Shown here one piece after another: positions 59,982 through 64,000 of a stretch of 64,000 bases of DNA. The notes beneath the pieces are model-generated. The model had not been told where the DNA came from, searched no databases, and was given only the letters and a program-made list of their open reading frames with translations. Numbering within the stretch: position 1 is the first letter of the stretch; every line of letters starts with the position of its first letter. A program made the translations under genes and the position numbers. Where the stretch lies: assembly GCF_014697355.1 (NCBI RefSeq), contig NZ_JACJRQ010000002.1:310001-374000 (forward strand), written 5' to 3'. This stretch comes from Nostoc calcicola FACHB-3891. Lineage in GTDB: Bacteria > Cyanobacteriota > Cyanobacteriia > Cyanobacteriales > Nostocaceae.

Positions 59982-62807
59982 TTAACTAACTTTAAAAGTT
60001 CCGACAGTCTCTTGCAATTGCTGGGAAATCTCCACAGTTTCTTGCAGAGATTGGGAAATTTGCAGAGAAGAATCGCTGGTGCGTTGTGATACAGCAGCGA
60101 TGTCTTTCATCGATTGGCTGACACTTTGTGATGTTTCTACTTGAGATGCAGTTGCAGTGGAAATCGACTGCACTAAGAAGTCAATTTGACGCGATACATC
60201 CAAAATTTGACTTAGACTTTCCTTTGCCTCCTCTACAATTCGAGTACCTTCCACCACCTGGGTAGTTCCGATTTCCATCGCCTGCACCACTTCGCTGGTT
60301 TCTCGTTGGATATTCTCCACAATTTCTTCAATTTCTTGGGTTGCAGCGGCACTGCGAATTGCTAGTTCGCCGACTTCTTCGGCAACTACGGCAAAGCCTT
60401 GACCTTCTTCACCGGCGCGGGCTGCTTCAATACCAGCGTTAATGGCAAGCAAGTTGGTTTGGATGGCGATTTGATTAATTAACGAAACCACGCGAGAAAT
60501 TTGTTGTGAAGATTCGCCGAGACGCTTGACTTTTTTGGCAGTTTCAGAAACAGTTTCCCGCATAGATAAAATATTTTGTACTGTCAAATCCATCGCGTGC
60601 CCACTTTGAGTGGCGCTGTGAGCAGCATGATTGGCAATAAAAGCTGCTTTTTCGGCACTTTCGGCGACGGCTTGCATAGATTGGGTCATTTGGTCAACAG
60701 CATCGAGAGTGCGGTTGATTTCGGTAGCTTGGGTGAGTGCTTCCTGTGCTAGTTGGCGGATGGCTCCTTCATTTGAGCCGATGGCGGTATTTACTTGAGT
60801 AGCAGCTTGTTTAACTTGGGTAACGATATCCCGCAGACTTTCCACAATGGAGTTGAAAAAGTCGGCAACAGTGCCGATTTCTCCAGCAGTCACGTCTGCA
60901 CGCACTGTCAAGTCGCCTCTAGCTGCACCTTCTATATCATCGAGTAGTTCTAAAAGTTGTTGTTGCAGGGCTTCTTTTTCTTGCCGGTCATCATCAGAAC
61001 CTTTGACTGCAACATTTTTAGTTTGTTCTATTTCTTCTACTAACTTGGCTTCTTCTAATGCATAACCAATTTGAGTTGCTATCTGTTGAAACAAGTTCAT
61101 TTCCGGTTCTTGCCAAACACGAGGAGTTTCGCAATGATGAGCAATTAATAAGCCGAAAAGCTGCTCTTGGACAAGAATCGGTGTAATCAAATTCCCTTTG
61201 ACGGCAAACTTTTCTAATAGTTGAATGTAACCATCGGCATTTTTGAAGTTTGGGTCTTGATGAATGTCAGCAACTGCTTGGACTCGCTGATCTTGATAAG
61301 TCTCTATATGCCGTCCCCAAAAATCAGGCTCGTCAATTCGCACTCCGATCATTTCTGGCCAATTACCAGTTACTGATTCAGCAACAACGACACCATCCCA
61401 AGTCTCTGGATTCAGATGATAAATGATTACTCGGTCTGTTTTTATCGCTCGGTGAACTTCTTTAACTGCTGCTTGATAAATATCTTCTGTTTTTAGATTT
61501 CTCCGAATCTTGAAGGTAATATCTGCTAGTAATTTTGCCCCTTCAACATCTACTTCTTGTTCCTTGGACAAAACCTCAAATTGTTCAGCCATCTGGTTGA
61601 TATTTGCACTCAATACCCCTAACTCATCTTGTCTTTGGGTGTCCAGACGGGTATTTAATTTCCCTTGATTTAGCTTTGATAATGCCGCAGTTGCATTGAG
61701 AATAGGCTGTGTAGTCAGTTTTGCTAACCGAGATGCGATCGCTGCTACAATCAAAGCTGTCAATCCAGTGCCAATGGCTATAATCCACAACAATTGTCTT
61801 TGCGGTTCAAATACAATTGCTGTGTCTGTAGATAAAAGTACCTGCCAATTTAAATCAGGCAAGCCATCTAACTTAGTCGATGGCACATAGCTAACTAATT
61901 CTTGTTTTTTATACGTTTTAGGAACTTCAATAAAACTATCTAATTTTTTTGCTGTTAGCAGTTTACCTAAACCCCGATATTCTGCCTTTGCTTGTTTGCC
62001 CAATAATTTCTGTTGTGGACTCAAAAAAACTGTTCCCACAGCATCAAGTAAATGATATTGTTGTCCATTGACTGCGTAGTTTTTGATGACTTCATTTAAA
62101 GATTTGACAGGCATCCGCGCTCGAACCACGCCAATTGTTTGATTCGTAAATGTATTTTTAATCGGTGCTGCTATATAAATACTTACTACACCAGTACTTG
62201 CTGCTTGGGGATTACTAATAACAGGAGCATCTTTTTGCAGAACCTCTTGAAAATATTTTTGGTCTTTTTGGTTTTCCAGAAGTTCGCCTGTGGATTGAAC
62301 AATTAAGTTGCCAAGGCGATCGAAAATGGCAACACTATCATAAGCTTGGTAAGCTTCCACAACGCGGTTTAATACTGCTTGCTTTTCTTGATTACTTGTG
62401 CTGTTGCTAGCTTGAGAATTTGTCAAAAATGGCAAACTAGATATGACTTGGATATCTCCGTAGCGTCCCAACATGAAACGGTTTATTTTATCACTTAAAC
62501 CGATGGCTTCGGCTTGTTGAGACTGGGTAATCTGCTTAGTAATGGATTTGTTGGCAAAGCTAAAAGCGATCGCACCGATGGCCAATACTGGTAGTGTACC
62601 AGTGGCGATCGCCAAAATTGTTGCTTTCGTAACTAAACTCAGCCTTGTAAAATAGCCAAAAGCCTGATTACCACAAGAATTACCAGTAGTTTCAGCAGTA
62701 GGCTTACTTGACAGCTTAACTACACTTCCAGTAACTTTTTGAGATGAAATCAGCGATGCCCGATTTTGAGGGCCACTACCGTTGTTCGTATCAGTTTTAT
62801 TAAACAT
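59982..62807 (-). CDS. Methyl-accepting chemotaxis protein with dCache-like, HAMP and GAF domains
   Basis: 941 residues. Membrane helix one ([21 protein letters not shown], about 60-82), a ~250-residue periplasmic dCache-like sensor, membrane helix two ([20 protein letters not shown], about 337-358), HAMP ([21 protein letters not shown]), a GAF domain related to cyanobacteriochrome GAFs ([41 protein letters not shown]) but with GY where the bilin-binding CH pair is expected, a second HAMP-like stretch, and the MCP hairpin tip ([32 protein letters not shown]). It feeds the CheA kinase downstream. Confidence 0.93.
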   Translation of the reverse strand: MFNKTDTNNGSGPQNRASLISSQKVTGSVVKLSSKPTAETTGNSCGNQAFGYFTRLSLVTKATILAIATGTLPVLAIGAIAFSFANKSITKQITQSQQAEAIGLSDKINRFMLGRYGDIQVISSLPFLTNSQASNSTSNQEKQAVLNRVVEAYQAYDSVAIFDRLGNLIVQSTGELLENQKDQKYFQEVLQKDAPVISNPQAASTGVVSIYIAAPIKNTFTNQTIGVVRARMPVKSLNEVIKNYAVNGQQYHLLDAVGTVFLSPQQKLLGKQAKAEYRGLGKLLTAKKLDSFIEVPKTYKKQELVSYVPSTKLDGLPDLNWQVLLSTDTAIVFEPQRQLLWIIAIGTGLTALIVAAIASRLAKLTTQPILNATAALSKLNQGKLNTRLDTQRQDELGVLSANINQMAEQFEVLSKEQEVDVEGAKLLADITFKIRRNLKTEDIYQAAVKEVHRAIKTDRVIIYHLNPETWDGVVVAESVTGNWPEMIGVRIDEPDFWGRHIETYQDQRVQAVADIHQDPNFKNADGYIQLLEKFAVKGNLITPILVQEQLFGLLIAHHCETPRVWQEPEMNLFQQIATQIGYALEEAKLVEEIEQTKNVAVKGSDDDRQEKEALQQQLLELLDDIEGAARGDLTVRADVTAGEIGTVADFFNSIVESLRDIVTQVKQAATQVNTAIGSNEGAIRQLAQEALTQATEINRTLDAVDQMTQSMQAVAESAEKAAFIANHAAHSATQSGHAMDLTVQNILSMRETVSETAKKVKRLGESSQQISRVVSLINQIAIQTNLLAINAGIEAARAGEEGQGFAVVAEEVGELAIRSAAATQEIEEIVENIQRETSEVVQAMEIGTTQVVEGTRIVEEAKESLSQILDVSRQIDFLVQSISTATASQVETSQSVSQSMKDIAAVSQRTSDSSLQISQSLQETVEISQQLQETVGTFKVS

Positions 62808-62916
62808 TAAGATTATTTCTCCAAGATGTGAATAAGTAAACTAAAAATTATTTTTTATAAACAATTCTGAATTCTGACTCCTGAATTTTGACTCCTGAAT
62901 TCTGAATTCTTTTTAC

Positions 62917-63414
62917 CTAATCACTGCGGAGAATAGAAGACTGCACAATAGCCTGAGCATCTAACACCAGTAATATTTCATTTTGTTGCACTACACAGCC
63001 ACATAAATAAGGAACTAAACTAGATGCTACTTGTCCTATGGGAGAATGAATTTCATCAGCAACAAACCTAGTTGTACCTTTGATTTCTTGCACAACTAAC
63101 CCTAACACCAGTGATTCAACTCGGATAACGATCGCATTATACTGCCGCACCCGATAATCAAGAGATTCTAAATTCAGCATTCTTGGCAAATCAATTACCC
63201 AAATTATCCGACTCCGCCAATTCATTAAGCCTAATATGCAAGGGGGCATATTAGGCATCGAAGTAACAGAATCAACAGGCACAATAATTGCTTCTTGAGT
63301 ATGTTTCATTGATAAAACAGCACCAGTCTGTTGATTTAGCTGGAACTTTAAATAACCGTCTGCTAAATTATTTTCGGCTGGTTTTGGAGAAAGTTTAATA
63401 TTTGTACTAGTCAT
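62917..63414 (-). CDS. CheW-like adaptor
   Basis: 165 residues. CheW fold: LKFQLNQQTGAVLSMKHTQEA, IVPVDSVTSMPNMPPCILGLMNWRSRIIWVIDLPRML, NAIVIRVESLVLGLVVQEIKGTTRF. It links the MCP to CheA. It overlaps no neighbour; its start is 4 bp after the stop of the CheY-like gene, so the genes are co-transcribed. Confidence 0.92.
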   Translation of the reverse strand: MTSTNIKLSPKPAENNLADGYLKFQLNQQTGAVLSMKHTQEAIIVPVDSVTSMPNMPPCILGLMNWRSRIIWVIDLPRMLNLESLDYRVRQYNAIVIRVESLVLGLVVQEIKGTTRFVADEIHSPIGQVASSLVPYLCGCVVQQNEILLVLDAQAIVQSSILRSD

Positions 63415-63418
63415 TGAT

Positions 63419-63796
63419 TTAAATTACCACTGATTTAATCGTGCGTAGAAGATGTTCGCGGGTGTAAGGTTTAGTTATATAGGCATCAGCACCTTGTCTC
63501 ATCGCCCACAAACGGTCAATTTCCTGATTTTTAGAACTACAAATTATAATTGGTACTTTTGCAGTAATTGGATTTCTTCTGAGGGAACGGCATAACTCAA
63601 ATCCACTCATTTCTGGCATGACTACATCAGTAACTATCACATCTAGTTTTTCCAAGACAGCTTTTTCTAAAGCTTCTTTTGCACCAGTAGTTTTAATTAC
63701 GTTGTAACCACTTTCTTTGAGATAATGGCTCATTAATTCCAATTCGCTGGGAGAATCTTCTACAATCAGAATTGTGCCAAGCAAAGTCAGGCTCAC
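63419..63796 (-). CDS. CheY-like response regulator (PilH/HmpB-like)
   Basis: 125 residues from GTG 63796, chosen because AGGAGA lies 6 bases upstream and the longer frame to 63850 is not typical. Receiver motifs: ILIVEDSPSELEL, phospho-Asp in VIVTDVVMPEMSG, IIICSSKNQE, and YITKPYTREHL. No output domain, as expected of a motility CheY. Confidence 0.92.
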   Translation of the reverse strand: MSLTLLGTILIVEDSPSELELMSHYLKESGYNVIKTTGAKEALEKAVLEKLDVIVTDVVMPEMSGFELCRSLRRNPITAKVPIIICSSKNQEIDRLWAMRQGADAYITKPYTREHLLRTIKSVVI

Positions 63797-63842
63797 TATA
63801 AATCTCCTAAAAGTAAATGGTATAAGAATTCTGACTCCTAAA

Positions 63843-64000
63843 TTAACCAAGATGTTTAAAAACCATTTTTAGCAATTCTGACTGGGTAAAAGGCTTAGTC
63901 AAATATCCTGACGATCTGACCATTTTAGCTTTTGCCCTATCAATAAATCCTGTTCTGCCAGTCACCATAATAATAGGTGTACTTTTAAAAGCTGAATGTT
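63843..64000 (-). CDS. PatA/PilG-like response regulator, C-terminal receiver only (5' end outside window)
   Basis: The minus-strand frame runs in from the right edge and ends at TAA 63845-63843. The visible ~52 residues are the last part of a receiver: FKSTPIIMVTGRTGFIDRAKAK, GYLTKPFTQSELLKMV. The order (this gene, CheY-like, CheW, MCP, CheA) is that of Hmp/Pil-type operons, where the first gene is a PatA-like regulator with an N-terminal domain. Confidence 0.8.
   Translation of the reverse strand, partial: HSAFKSTPIIMVTGRTGFIDRAKAKMVRSSGYLTKPFTQSELLKMVFKHLG

Noticed and set aside
1..64000. tRNA, rRNA, tmRNA or riboswitch genes
   Set aside because: I looked for T-arm, anticodon-arm and conserved riboswitch patterns in the intergenic regions and found none that I could support.

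Overview
The window reads as chromosome of a filamentous, probably heterocyst-forming cyanobacterium of the Nostoc/Anabaena group. The signs are many HIP1 octamers (GCGATCGC), abundant heptanucleotide short tandem repeats (STRRs), several small palindromic and MITE-like repeat families, a 37-nt CRISPR repeat ending in GATTGAAAC, a cyanobacterial phytochrome with an Rcp1-type regulator, a high-light-inducible protein, DUF1816 and DUF1400 proteins, and a Pil/Hmp-type chemotaxis operon. No rRNA or tRNA gene was recognised.

Layout. 1-1137: 3'-truncated PAS/GAF sensor. 1737-10036: a dynamin-like GTPase, a giant SrfB/Hsp70-like actin-fold ATPase and an unknown helical protein, split by an Rpn-type nuclease gene whose 3' end is triplicated. 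10.1-13.5 kb: hli gene, then a compact AT-rich cassette of TcmP, a three-Cys-motif (Gp37/Gp68-like) protein and a D12-class adenine methyltransferase. 13.7-22.4 kb: housekeeping genes (trpD, an aspartyl-protease-like lipoprotein, carA, a STAS protein, mrnC, rlmB, DUF1816, an alpha/beta hydrolase, truB). 22.8-29.4 kb: light and two-component signalling (lipoprotein, hybrid kinase, Rcp1-type regulator, phytochrome, a receiver with Asp replaced by Asn). 29.96-31.42 kb: CRISPR array of 20 identical repeats plus a truncated one, with no cas genes in the window. 31.5-46.3 kb: DUF1400 hydrolase, two EamA transporters, a di-haem peroxidase, an AMIN/beta-lactamase-like hydrolase, an Eis-like acetyltransferase, a HigA-like antitoxin, a phosphodiester glycosidase and a DhaM-HPr-EI fusion. 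46.4-56.7 kb: accessory and repeat-rich, with a WD40 protein, a small barrel-like protein, DUF427, a 21-bp-module array and a broken NACHT-HEAT NTPase locus. 56.9-64 kb: a chemotaxis operon (CheA hybrid, MCP, CheW, CheY-like, start of a PatA/PilG-like regulator), all on the minus strand and continuing past the window.

Most interesting points. (1) Heptamer STRRs have expanded in frame inside three conserved proteins: TrpD, the phytochrome ATPase domain and the GAF domain of the hybrid kinase. (2) Two separate arrays are built from related 21-bp modules (two helical turns, seven codons). (3) A MITE-like family with CGTGAGTTCGA termini is flanked by short direct repeats; three of its five copies lie at or within a few bases of stop codons. 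(4) The NACHT-HEAT gene is cut by one in-frame TGA and carries an out-of-frame HEAT fragment at its 3' end. (5) The GTPase/SrfB-like/unknown cassette and the TcmP/three-Cys/Dam cassette are the best candidates for poorly described systems. All domain names come from reading motifs; no database search was run.
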